38,755 bases of DNA from Rhodococcus yunnanensis NBRC 103083 (GTDB lineage: Bacteria; Actinomycetota; Actinomycetes; Mycobacteriales; Mycobacteriaceae), in assembly GCF_001895005.1 (NCBI RefSeq), contig NZ_BCXH01000030.1, forward strand, positions 1 to 38,755. Direction: 5' to 3'. This document shows, in pieces, positions 1-7,645 of this stretch. The position numbers were made by a program, and so were the translations under genes. Within the stretch, counting starts at the first letter, position 1; every line of letters starts with the position of its first letter. The notes below the pieces were generated by a model that saw only the letters and a program-made list of their open reading frames with translations, searched no databases and was not told where the DNA came from.

Positions 1-11
1 AGGTGAGCGGA

Positions 12-518
12 TCAACGATCCTTCATCGACCGCCTGATCTCGTCCAGCTTCTTGCGTCCCGCCTCTTCGCGTTCGTTCCACTGCTCATCGAGCGTACGGC
101 CCGCCGGACTGCCGTGGTCCAGTTCCTCGCGGCCCAACGCTGTGGTGGTTCGGTTCTCGACTTTGTCTCGCACGTTGTCCCACGTCGGCACACCCTGATC
201 GGTGAAGCCCGTACCTAGTCCCCCGCCGATGGACTGATCGATGACGCTGTCGCTCACCAATTCCGCGTCGATGATTCCAGTGCCGTACTGACCCGGCGGA
301 TCTCCGAGCGGCTGGTCTATGTGCGGACGCGTCGTTGCAGGAATATCGACATCGGGAATGTCGCCCGGCGGAACCGACGACGGATTCCGCTCTCCAGTCT
401 CGAGATCCGCCAACAGCGCCGAGGCGGCGGCGTGTACCGGCGCGAGTGCCGGACGACCGGCCACCGCAGCCAGCACCTCGCGCACTACCGCGACATCGGT
501 CCGATCATCCGTGGTCAT
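12..518 (-). CDS. Hypothetical protein downstream of pheT (168 aa)
   Basis: I do not recognise a family. The start is the ATG at 518, chosen because a good ribosome binding site (CGGGAGGA on the minus strand, 521-528) lies just upstream; the open frame continues further 5' but into pheT. The product is soluble-looking with no membrane segment. It has an alanine-rich helical N-terminal third, a Pro/Asp/Gly-rich middle (about residues 45-110) that looks disordered, and a strongly charged C-terminal helix ending in LDEIRRSMKDR. It starts 49 nt after the pheT stop on the same strand, so it may be the last gene of the pheST transcript. No terminator is visible between them. A function cannot be assigned. 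Confidence 0.7.
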   Translation of the reverse strand: MTTDDRTDVAVVREVLAAVAGRPALAPVHAAASALLADLETGERNPSSVPPGDIPDVDIPATTRPHIDQPLGDPPGQYGTGIIDAELVSDSVIDQSIGGGLGTGFTDQGVPTWDNVRDKVENRTTTALGREELDHGSPAGRTLDEQWNEREEAGRKKLDEIRRSMKDR

Positions 519-567
519 ACTTCCTCCCGAAATCTCGAAAGCTCGTACGACCCAGCCTACGGAATGG

Positions 568-3054
568 TCAGCTACGCAGTTCGGCTCCGACAGCGGCCTG
601 CGCGGCCGCAACGGCGGCATCACGAGCCTCGGTTGCCTGGGCCTCGGTCAGCGTCCCCTCGGATCCGCGGAACACGAGTGCAAAAGCCAACGATTTGCGG
701 TTCTCACCGACCTGCTCGCCTTCGAACACGTCGAACAAGCGGAGGCTCTCGAGCAGCTCTCCCGCGCCCTCCCGCAACGCAGCTTCGACGTCGGAGGCAG
801 GCACCGACCGGTCGACCACAACGGCCACATCCTGCAGCACGGCCGGAAACGGCGACACGACCGGGGCCGGCAGCGATTCCGCGATCGGCAGGGCGTCGAG
901 GTTCAGCTCCACCGCGCAGGTACGAGCCGGCAGGTCCGCTCGTTCCAACACAGCTGGATGCAGTTCACCCGCATGCCCGACGACAATGCCGTCGACGAGA
1001 AGCTCGGCGCAACGCCCCGGATGCCACGGCAGATACTGCGCTGCGCGGAACTCGATATCGACGCCCGCAGCTGCAGCGATGGTACGAGCGGCCGCAAAAG
1101 CGTCGGTGGCGTCCGCTGCGCGCCCTGCGCCCCAGGAGCCGGACGGCTCACGGTTGCCCGTCAACACCACACCCACGTACACCGGCTGGTCGGGCAACGA
1201 CCCACGCAGTCGCTCGATCTCCTCTTCCGTCGGACGTGTGTGGACCGCGAGGGCATCGACGGCAACCGTGTGGTCGCCGGGGCGAACGACCTGAGCGATG
1301 CCGAACAGCGACAGATCTCGCTGACCGCGACTGACATTGCGCGCCAAGATCTCCAACAGGGCAGGAAGAACAGTCGTCGCCAGCTCCGGCCGGTCGGCTT
1401 CGAGGGGATTGAGCACCGATGTGGTGCGTCGTCGTGCGTCGTCGGCAGGAAGGCCCCACGTGTCGAACACACCGGTGGGCAGGAAGACCGTCGGGAGGAC
1501 CTCGACGTATCCAGCGAAGGCGAGCGACTTCCCGACGGCCCGCTTCCGCTTCTGGGTCGCCGTCAACCCACGCCCGGCGGGTGCGGTCGGAAGTATCGAC
1601 GGAATCGATTCCAGACCTTCCAGACGCAACACTTCTTCGACCAGATCCGCCGGTTGCTGCAAGTCTGGGCGCCAGGTCGGTGGGGTGACGATGAGCTCGC
1701 CGTGGCCGGTCGCGCTGACACCGACCTCGACGTCGCATCCGATCTGAGTCAAGCGGCGTGCCGCCACTCCGTTCGGGTAGGTCACGCCCGCGACGCGATC
1801 GGGGAGATCGAAGTCCATCCGGACCGCCGGAAAGGCCTGAGCCGACCCCTCGTCGGTCAGTAGCGGCTCTACCCGTCCGCCTGCGATCTCGACCAGCAAC
1901 TGCGCCGCACGATCGAGGGCGGCCACGGGCAGCGCCGAGTCGACCGTGCGCTCGAAACGCTTGCTCGCCTCGCTGGAGAGCTTGTGCCTGCGCCCGGTGC
2001 GGAACACCGCGAGCGGGTCGAACGATGCTGCTTCGAGAATCACGTCCACCGTGCCGTCACCGACCTCGGTCGATGCGCCGCCCATGACGCCCGCGAGAGA
2101 GATGGCACCGGAGTCGTCGGCGATGACGACGTCCTCGGGATCCAGGCTCCGCTCGACGTCGTCGAGTGTGGTCAGCTTCTCCCCCTCGTGTGCGCGCCGC
2201 ACGACGATGGTTCCGCTGAGTTTTGCCGCGTCGAACGCGTGCAAGGGCTGTCCCAGTTCATGCAGGACGTAGTTCGTCACGTCGACGGCGGCAGAGATCG
2301 GCCGGACTCCAGCCAGTAACAGGCGTCGCTGCATCCACCACGGCGTGACGGCTTTCGGATCGATACCGGAGACCTTGCGCAGCGCGAATCGCGTGGACTT
2401 CGACTCGGGATCGACGGTGACGGGCCACGCGTCGCCCTCGTTGTTCTGGACGGGCCCGGAGGCAGGGTCCGCGAACTCGAGATCGAAGCTGCTCGCCAGC
2501 TCACGGGCAAGACCTCGCACCGAGAACGCGTACCCGCGATCGGGCGTGACATTGAGTTCGATGACCGAATCATCGAGCCCGAGAACGATCTCGGCGTCGT
2601 CACCGGGAGCGGCGGTGCCCTCGGGGAGAACAAGGATGCCCGACTGATCGCGACCGAGGCCGAGTTCCTGCGTCGAGCAGATCATGCCGTTCGACGTCTT
2701 GCCGTACGTCGTGCGTGCAGCGATTGCGAACCCGCCGGGCAGAACGCTTCCGGGCAGGGCTGCGACGACGAGGTCTCCCTCTGCGAAGTTCCGAGCACCA
2801 CAGACGATCTCCTGTGGCTCGTCGTTGCCGACATCGACGAGGCAGAATCGGATGGGCTTCTTGAACTCGGTCAGTTCGGTGATCGTCGTGACACGACCGA
2901 CGACGAGCGGACCGGTCACGCCGTCGAGCGACTCCAGTTCCTCGACCTCGAACCCGACCCGCACGAACCCCTCGTCGAGCTCCTCGGGGGTCACGTGCCA
3001 CTGCGGCGTTGCACGCTGCAGAATCTCGGTCAACCAGGATTGTGGAACTCGCAC
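568..3054 (-). CDS. pheT: Phenylalanyl-tRNA synthetase beta subunit
   Basis: Beta chain of the (alpha-beta)2 cytoplasmic synthetase that charges tRNA-Phe. At 828 aa it has the normal bacterial length. Domains in order: catalytic-like N-terminus (VPQSWLTEIL), an EMAP/tRNA-binding OB fold (about 40-150, ending near CSTQELGLG), B3/B4 editing domain (about 210-400), B5 domain, a class II core-like domain (about 480-700) and the C-terminal FDX-ACB anticodon-binding domain (about 735-828, VVSPFPAVLQDVAVVVD). The start is taken as GTG at 3054 because family members begin at the VRVPQSWL motif; the open frame extends to a TTG at 3093 without an obvious binding site. It follows pheS by 51 nt and is presumably cotranscribed. 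Confidence 0.96.
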   Translation of the reverse strand: MRVPQSWLTEILQRATPQWHVTPEELDEGFVRVGFEVEELESLDGVTGPLVVGRVTTITELTEFKKPIRFCLVDVGNDEPQEIVCGARNFAEGDLVVAALPGSVLPGGFAIAARTTYGKTSNGMICSTQELGLGRDQSGILVLPEGTAAPGDDAEIVLGLDDSVIELNVTPDRGYAFSVRGLARELASSFDLEFADPASGPVQNNEGDAWPVTVDPESKSTRFALRKVSGIDPKAVTPWWMQRRLLLAGVRPISAAVDVTNYVLHELGQPLHAFDAAKLSGTIVVRRAHEGEKLTTLDDVERSLDPEDVVIADDSGAISLAGVMGGASTEVGDGTVDVILEAASFDPLAVFRTGRRHKLSSEASKRFERTVDSALPVAALDRAAQLLVEIAGGRVEPLLTDEGSAQAFPAVRMDFDLPDRVAGVTYPNGVAARRLTQIGCDVEVGVSATGHGELIVTPPTWRPDLQQPADLVEEVLRLEGLESIPSILPTAPAGRGLTATQKRKRAVGKSLAFAGYVEVLPTVFLPTGVFDTWGLPADDARRRTTSVLNPLEADRPELATTVLPALLEILARNVSRGQRDLSLFGIAQVVRPGDHTVAVDALAVHTRPTEEEIERLRGSLPDQPVYVGVVLTGNREPSGSWGAGRAADATDAFAAARTIAAAAGVDIEFRAAQYLPWHPGRCAELLVDGIVVGHAGELHPAVLERADLPARTCAVELNLDALPIAESLPAPVVSPFPAVLQDVAVVVDRSVPASDVEAALREGAGELLESLRLFDVFEGEQVGENRKSLAFALVFRGSEGTLTEAQATEARDAAVAAAQAAVGAELRS

Positions 3055-3105
3055 GATGTGTTCAGCTCTTTCTGCGTGTCGAAACTCGGCCAACGAAGAT
3101 GAAAG

Positions 3106-4176
3106 TCAGACGCCTACGCCGAAGGGCAGCGTGAAGCGAATGTCACCCTCGACGATGTCGCGCATGTCCGGAATGTCGTTGCGGAACTGAAGCGTTCGCT
3201 CCAAGCCCATACCGAACGCGAAGCCCGAGTAGACTTCGGGGTCGATTCCGCTGGCCTGCAACACCTTCGGATTGACCATGCCGCAGCCACCCCACTCGAC
3301 CCAACCTGCTCCACCCTTCTTCTTGGGGAACCAGACGTCGACCTCCGCCGAGGGCTCGGTGAACGGGAAGTAGTTCGGGCGCATCCGTGTCCGCGTCTCC
3401 GCGCCGAACAGGGCGCGCGCGAACGCGTCGAGCGTGCCGCGAAGATTGGCCATCGTCAGACCCTTGTCGATCGCCAGACCTTCTACCTGATGGAACACAG
3501 GCGTGTGCGTCGAATCCAGCTCGTCCGTCCGGAACGTGCGGCCGGGGCACACGATGTAAATCGGTACCTCTCTGGACAACATCGAACGAACCTGAACCGG
3601 CGAGGTGTGCGTGCGCAGCACCTGACGTGAACCCTCCGGCGCAATGTGAAACGTGTCCTGCATTGTCCGTGCCGGGTGATCCGGAAGGAAGTTGAGTGCG
3701 TCGAAGTTGAAGTGCTCCGTCTCGACCTCGGGGCCTTCCTCGACCTCCCACCCCATACCCACGAAAACATCGGCGACCTGGTCGGCGATGATCGTGATCG
3801 GATGGCGCGCACCGACGGGACGACGGTTCGACGGCAATGTCACATCGATCGTCTCGGCGACGAGGATCGCGGTGTCGCGCTCGGCCAGCAGCACCTCTCG
3901 TCGTGCGTCGAAAGCCTTCTGGACCCGGTCACGGGCGATCTTGACGCGTTTGCCTGCGTCGGCCTTCTGATCGCCGGGGATCGATCCGAGAGCGCGCTGC
4001 GCCAGCGCCAGTGGCGCCTTGTTCCCGATGTGCTCGATCTTCACCTTGGTCAGATCGTCCAGATCATGCGCCTCCGCGAAAGCCTTTTCCGCACCCTCGG
4101 CGGCAGCGTCGAGCGCAGCGAACTCCAGCACGCTCGGATCGACCGGCTGGGGGGTGTCGGCTTCTTTCTTCGCCAC
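3106..4176 (-). CDS. pheS: Phenylalanyl-tRNA synthetase alpha subunit
   Basis: Catalytic chain of phenylalanyl-tRNA synthetase, 356 aa. The N-terminal coiled-coil arm covers about residues 15-95. The class II catalytic core follows, with motif 2-like FRTDELDSTHTPVFHQVEG and motif 3 (FGMGLERTLQFRND, near the C-terminus). The start is GTG at 4176, with AAGGAG 11 nt upstream on the minus strand. It is separated from the upstream rRNA methyltransferase gene by 96 bp that hold a plausible promoter of its own, so pheST need not depend on the infC promoter. I see no T-box-like leader in that short gap. Confidence 0.96.
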   Translation of the reverse strand: MAKKEADTPQPVDPSVLEFAALDAAAEGAEKAFAEAHDLDDLTKVKIEHIGNKAPLALAQRALGSIPGDQKADAGKRVKIARDRVQKAFDARREVLLAERDTAILVAETIDVTLPSNRRPVGARHPITIIADQVADVFVGMGWEVEEGPEVETEHFNFDALNFLPDHPARTMQDTFHIAPEGSRQVLRTHTSPVQVRSMLSREVPIYIVCPGRTFRTDELDSTHTPVFHQVEGLAIDKGLTMANLRGTLDAFARALFGAETRTRMRPNYFPFTEPSAEVDVWFPKKKGGAGWVEWGGCGMVNPKVLQASGIDPEVYSGFAFGMGLERTLQFRNDIPDMRDIVEGDIRFTLPFGVGV

Positions 4177-4252
4177 GAGAGGTGCAACTCCTTGATGGTC
4201 GTCGATATCGGTTGACAGCAGCAGTTCGACCCGCGAGTCGAGATCACAGGCA

Positions 4253-4258
4253 ATTCTA
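4253..4258 (-). promoter_or_regulatory. Candidate -10 box of pheST
   Basis: Minus-strand hexamer TAGAAT fits the actinobacterial TANNNT -10 and would place the transcript start near 4246, about 70 nt before pheS. A TTGACT lies upstream but only 12 nt away, too close for an ordinary -35, so this would be an extended or weak -10 promoter. Prediction only. Confidence 0.35.
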
Positions 4259-4272
4259 GGGGACCGCCCAAG

Positions 4273-5079
4273 TCAATTTCGGCGAGACCTGCGCTGAACG
4301 CGTGCGCTGGTGTACAGACAGATCGCAGCCGCGGTAGCCAGGTTCAAGCTTTCCGCTCTGCCGTGAATCGGGATTCGTAAACGGTGATCGGCGCCGGCGA
4401 CGACGTCCGGGGACAACCCGTGCGCCTCGTTCCCGAACAACCACGCGGTCGGCCCCGCAAGGATGTCGTCGGCGTCGTCGAGATCGATCTCGCCGTCGGC
4501 TGCAGTGGCCAGGATCGACAGACCGTGCCCACGCAGAGCTTCGACGCCCGCCGACACCGAGCGCTCGCGCGCGATCGGCAGATGGAACAAACTGCCCGCC
4601 GAAGCCCGGACGCATTTTCCGTTGTGCGGATCGACTGCGTCGCCGAGTAGAACGACCGAATCTGCTCCGACGGCATCGGCGACGCGGATGATCGTGCCCG
4701 CATTACCTGGTTCGGAGACTTCCACCGGAACCGCAACCAGCTGCGGAGCCGTACCGAGTGCCGTATCGACATCGACGTCGATGGTTCGGCACACCGCCAC
4801 GATGCCCGGCGGCGTGACCGTGTCCGACAGGCCCTTCGCCGCTCGTTCGGTGATGGCGTGCGTTCGGACGCCCGACGTTCGCGCCAGATCGAGGACGACA
4901 CCATTACGGTCGATCGAGTCCGCGCGGAAGAACAGCTCTTCGACGACGCCACTGTGCAACGCCTCGGCGACCGAGTTGGATCCCTCGGCGAGAAAGCGAC
5001 CCGTTTTGCGTCGTTCCGCGGCGCGCAGGAGCTTCACAGCCGAAACGACCCGTGGAGTCCGCTCGGTGAGCGTGTCCAC
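4273..5079 (-). CDS. TrmH/SpoU-family RNA 2'-O-methyltransferase (TsnR-like)
   Basis: SAM-dependent RNA ribose methyltransferase of the SPOUT class. The three family motifs are visible: N-G-T-R motif 1 in PGNAGTIIRVADAVGADS, motif 2 GNEAHGLS, and motif 3 ESLNLATAAAICLY near the C-terminus, which form the trefoil knot and SAM site. An N-terminal L30e-like substrate-binding domain includes FLAEGSNSVAEAL. The position after rplT matches tsnR (Rv1644) of M. tuberculosis. The target nucleotide cannot be read from sequence. The start is uncertain: I use GTG at 5079 (268 aa), but a CTG at about 5109 overlapping the end of rplT is possible; neither has a strong binding site. Translation is probably coupled to rplT. 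Confidence 0.85.
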   Translation of the reverse strand: MDTLTERTPRVVSAVKLLRAAERRKTGRFLAEGSNSVAEALHSGVVEELFFRADSIDRNGVVLDLARTSGVRTHAITERAAKGLSDTVTPPGIVAVCRTIDVDVDTALGTAPQLVAVPVEVSEPGNAGTIIRVADAVGADSVVLLGDAVDPHNGKCVRASAGSLFHLPIARERSVSAGVEALRGHGLSILATAADGEIDLDDADDILAGPTAWLFGNEAHGLSPDVVAGADHRLRIPIHGRAESLNLATAAAICLYTSARVQRRSRRN

Positions 5080-5117
5080 GGGCCGTTTCGGATCGAGATC
5101 GTCGTGCGTCAGCTTGC

Positions 5118-5507
5118 TCAGGCTGCTTCTCCGGCAGGGGCATTGACATCGGCAGGCAGTGCGGCCTTGGCGATGGCAACCAGTCCGGTGAACGCAGCAG
5201 CGTCCGAGACAGCGAGCTCGGCGAGGATCTTCCGGTCGACCTCGACGCCAGCAGCCTTCAGACCCTGGACGAAGCGGTTGTAGGTGATGTCGTTGGCGCG
5301 AGCCGCAGCGTTGATACGCGTGATCCACAGCTTGCGGAAGTCACCCTTGCGCGCCTTGCGGTCACGGTAGGCGTAGGTGAGCGAGTGGAGCTGCTGCTCC
5401 TTGGCCTTGGTGTACAGACGTGAGCGCTGTCCGCGGTAGCCCTTGGACGCTTCGAGAATCGAACGGCGCTTCTTCTGGGCGTTGACCGCCCTTTTTACGC
5501 GTGCCAC
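5118..5507 (-). CDS. rplT: 50S ribosomal protein L20
   Basis: L20 binds 23S rRNA early in assembly of the large subunit. The 129-residue product opens with the family signature ARVKRAVNAQKKRRSILE and the basic helix KGYRGQRSRLYTKAKEQ. The C-terminal globular part ends in an Ala/Pro-rich tail slightly longer than in E. coli. The start is GTG at 5507. It lies in the classical infC-rpmI-rplT order, 87 nt after rpmI. In several bacteria L20 is the autogenous repressor of this operon; whether that holds here is unknown. Confidence 0.97.
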   Translation of the reverse strand: MARVKRAVNAQKKRRSILEASKGYRGQRSRLYTKAKEQQLHSLTYAYRDRKARKGDFRKLWITRINAAARANDITYNRFVQGLKAAGVEVDRKILAELAVSDAAAFTGLVAIAKAALPADVNAPAGEAA

Positions 5508-5594
5508 TGGTAAATCCTGTCGATCTGGGGGCTTCTACGAACCCCGAATGGTAATGGGAGACGCCGACCAATTTCGTCGGCTGCGAAGTCCAGA

Positions 5595-5789
5595 TCAGAT
5601 GCCGAGCAGGCGCTTGATCCGCGGTACGTCGGCCTTCTTGACAACTGCGACGCCGTCGAGACGACGGGTCACCTTGGTGGGCTTGTGCTCCAGCAGGTGG
5701 CGACGGCCGGCCTTCTGACGCAGGATCTTGCCGCTGCCGGACACCTTGAATCGCTTCTTGGCGCCACTGTGGGTCTTCTGCTTGGGCAT
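5595..5789 (-). CDS. rpmI: 50S ribosomal protein L35
   Basis: Small basic ribosomal protein of 64 aa. The start is ATG at 5789, giving MPKQKTHSGAKKRFKVSGSG, preceded by GAGGA on the minus strand. The frame is open 14 codons further upstream, but homologs begin here. It ends KADVPRIKRLLGI. Second gene of the infC operon. Confidence 0.97.
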   Translation of the reverse strand: MPKQKTHSGAKKRFKVSGSGKILRQKAGRRHLLEHKPTKVTRRLDGVAVVKKADVPRIKRLLGI

Positions 5790-5892
5790 GGAGTCCTCAG
5801 TTCTGTAGTGCTCTTCGGTCTTGCTCGGCACAACCCTGCCAGCAATGCCGACAGGGTTGTCTTACGGGTCTGACGTGATCTGGTGGTCTCGT

Positions 5893-6522
5893 CTAGCTTG
5901 CAGGCGGCGTAGCAGCGGCTTCGCCGGCTGCAGGCTCGGCAGGAGCAGCAACCGGTGCACGCTGAGCGGGCGGGGCCGCTGCGCTTTCCTGCGCCTTGAC
6001 GCGTGTCTTGGCACCCTTGTGCGGTGCCAGCACCATCGTCATGTTGCGGCCGTCCTGCTTCGCGGAGGTCTCGACGAAGCCGAGGTCGGCGACATCTGCA
6101 CCCAAACGCTGCAGCAAACGGAAACCGAGTTCGGGACGAGACTGCTCGCGTCCACGGAACATGATCGTGACCTTGACCTTCGACCCGGCTTCGAGGAAGC
6201 GGATGACGTTGCGCTTCTTGGTCTCGTAGTCGTGTGCGTCGATCTTCGGTCGGAGCTTCTGCTCCTTGATGACGGTGAGAGTTTGGTTCTTGCGCGATTC
6301 GCGCGCCTTCTGCGCTGCCTCGTACTTGAACTTCCCGTAGTCCATGATCTTGCAGACCGGCGGACGTGCGTCGGGAGCCACTTCTACGAGATCGAGATCG
6401 GCTTCGAGAGCCAAGCGGAGTGCATCTTCAACACGCACGATGCCCACCTGTTCACCGCCCGGTCCAACTAGACGAACCTCGGGAACACGGATGCGATCGT
6501 TGATGCGAGTCTCAGTGCTGAT
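5893..6522 (-). CDS. infC: Translation initiation factor IF-3, with an apparent ATC start codon
   Basis: IF3 binds the 30S subunit, prevents 50S joining and inspects the start codon. The N domain (INDRIRVPEVRLVGPGGEQVGIV) and the C domain (KVKVTIMFRGREQSRPELG, QDGRNMTMVLAPHKG) are both intact, followed by an actinobacterial Ala/Pro-rich tail. Homologs begin at (M)STETRIN. In this window the codon at that point is ATC (6520-6522 read on the minus strand), 4 nt after a perfect AGGAGG, and no ATG/GTG/TTG is nearby. A 209-aa product matches the family length, so ATC is my chosen start. The frame stays open to 6867, so a longer form from an upstream GTG cannot be excluded. Rare starts on infC are the known basis of IF3 autoregulation in E. 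coli (AUU). Confidence 0.9.
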   Translation of the reverse strand: MSTETRINDRIRVPEVRLVGPGGEQVGIVRVEDALRLALEADLDLVEVAPDARPPVCKIMDYGKFKYEAAQKARESRKNQTLTVIKEQKLRPKIDAHDYETKKRNVIRFLEAGSKVKVTIMFRGREQSRPELGFRLLQRLGADVADLGFVETSAKQDGRNMTMVLAPHKGAKTRVKAQESAAAPPAQRAPVAAPAEPAAGEAAATPPAS

Positions 6523-6890
6523 GGGGCCTCCTAGGTAGTGCGGTGTGTGGTCGAGCCGACCGCCTGCCTCTGGCACAGCCCGCCTGCCCGGGTCCTTCGA
6601 CACTGTCGCCGCGAGGACACTGTCCTCTACAACGAAAAAACCCTGCTCCAGCATTCCGCTGGTGCAGGGCCCGATGTCGACCGATCGATCCGTACCACCG
6701 ATATGGCGTCGGATCTTCTCTTGCGAGAAAGCTCGCTGGACCCGCACCATGAGGGCTGCAGGACCTTCGAGCGACCGGACCGGAAGCAGCTGTAACGCTG
6801 CGTACCGGTGGGAGTCGGGCTCCACTTGCTGCCTCCGTACGGCGTCCAATCTTTTACGACTGGACACGTCGAAGACGGTCGTTGCAGAAC
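6523..6890 (-). promoter_or_regulatory. infC: Long structured 5' leader of infC
   Basis: This gene-free stretch (the gap to the divergent DUF1844 gene is 446 bp) looks like a regulatory leader. A -10-like TAGAGT is at 6889-6894 on the minus strand. Then comes a hairpin with arms at 6844-6851 and 6858-6865 (loop GTAAAA in the RNA), an intrinsic terminator at 6637-6667, and two short hairpins sharing the sequence GACAGTGTC (6613-6627 and 6598-6608). The AGGAGG of infC (6527-6532) closes the leader. A terminator inside a leader suggests transcription attenuation of the ribosomal operon. The trigger (L20, IF3, a leader peptide or other) is not evident. Confidence 0.55.
6637..6667 (-). terminator. 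Leader terminator / attenuator upstream of infC
   Basis: On the minus strand CCCTGCACCAGC pairs with GCTGGAGCAGGG (12 bp, one A-A mismatch) around a GGAAT loop and is followed directly by TTTTTT. This is a textbook Rho-independent terminator for transcription running toward infC. It sits about 115 nt before the infC start. The plus-strand reading has no T-tract, so it is not the end of a plus-strand gene. Confidence 0.8.
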
Positions 6891-6968
6891 TCTACCAGCC
6901 GATGTCCGTTCAACACGAATCGGCACTGGCACAGACGCCCGCAGAGCGCACGTGCAATCCTCGTAAGC

Positions 6969-7331
6969 ATGACGAGCACCCCCGAACCCGGTACCGACGG
7001 CGCCAGCGCCGACGTTCGTGAACTCGCCGACGTTCCGGCTGTCGAAGTGATCAGCCGGGCCGCGGTGATGCTCATGAGCTCGGCTGCCGAGAAACTCGGA
7101 CTGTCCGAGGCCGACCCTGCCGAAAGCCCGTACCTCGATCTCGACGAGGCCCGACGTGTCATCACAGCACTCGCTGGACTCGTCACCGCATCCGTCGAGT
7201 ACCTCGGCCCGCACGCGGGACCGATTCGCGAGGGGCTGCAGGCGTTGCAGAAGGCGTTCCGTGAGACCTCCGCCCACCCCGACGAGCCGGGTAAGGGGCC
7301 GGGCGAGAAGTACACTGGCCCCGTCTACTGA
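6969..7331 (+). CDS. DUF1844 domain protein
   Basis: 120-aa protein of the small DUF1844 family of unknown function, found beside uvrA or infC in many actinobacteria (Rv1638A in M. tuberculosis). Core motif: VPAVEVISRAAVMLMSSAAEKLGL, followed by LDLDEARRVITALAGLV and a long amphipathic helix. The C-terminus KGPGEKYTGPVY is conserved-looking. Some members outside actinobacteria are described only as hypothetical. The start is ATG at 6969; no convincing ribosome binding site is seen, and an upstream in-frame extension to 6882 lacks family similarity. It is divergent from infC and convergent with uvrA. Confidence 0.85.
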   Translation: MTSTPEPGTDGASADVRELADVPAVEVISRAAVMLMSSAAEKLGLSEADPAESPYLDLDEARRVITALAGLVTASVEYLGPHAGPIREGLQALQKAFRETSAHPDEPGKGPGEKYTGPVY

Positions 7332-7400
7332 TCTCTCTGATCCTTCTGGTCCCGCGCCGCCTCACCCCCCGCTGCCTCACCCCCACTGCCTCACCCCCCT

Positions 7401-7614
7401 TTACGCAAACGCACGTGCGTTTGCGTAAGTAGAGCGGAAAGCCGCAGGACACCCCGCACTCCCCCGCAAACGCACGTGCATTTGCGTAGAGGGAGTGGGA
7501 AACCGCAGGACAACGAACACTCCCCCGCAAACGCACGTGCGTTTGCGTAAAGGGAGTGGAAACCCGCAGGACAACGAACGCTCCCACGCAAATGCTTGTG
7601 CGTTTGCGTGGGAG
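7401..7614. repeat. Array of four palindromes with exact 61-bp period
   Basis: Four long inverted repeats are centred at 7414.5, 7475.5, 7536.5 and 7597.5, so the spacing is 61 bp each time. The half-site is CGCAAACGCA with a CACGTG core. Copy 1 is a perfect 28-bp palindrome (7401-7428), copy 3 a perfect 22-bp one (7526-7547), copy 2 has one mismatch, and copy 4 is a 15-bp stem with a degenerate centre (7581-7614). ACTCCC/GGGAGT arms extend the stems of copies 2-4. The linkers are conserved too (CCGCAGGACAACGAA). The array fills the 314-bp gap between the 3' ends of DUF1844 and uvrA. Roles as tandem bidirectional terminators, a REP/BIME-like element or a protein-binding array are possible. 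Just upstream (7361-7398), CTCACCCCC occurs three times. Confidence 0.9.
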
Positions 7615-7645
7615 CGGCCTTGTGGATCAGATGCCCGTGGGCACG

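Noticed and set aside
4177..4272. T-box riboswitch before pheS
   Set aside because: The gap is too short and shows no specifier stem, T-box sequence or terminator.
6523..6867. N-terminally extended IF3 (frame open to 6867, with a GGAGG-preceded GTG near 6815)
   Set aside because: The extension contains the intrinsic terminator and has no similarity to IF3; the AGGAGG directly before the conserved N-terminus argues for the ATC start. It is kept only as an alternative.
7401..7614. CRISPR array
   Set aside because: The units are long palindromes with conserved linkers rather than repeats separated by unique spacers, and no cas genes are present.
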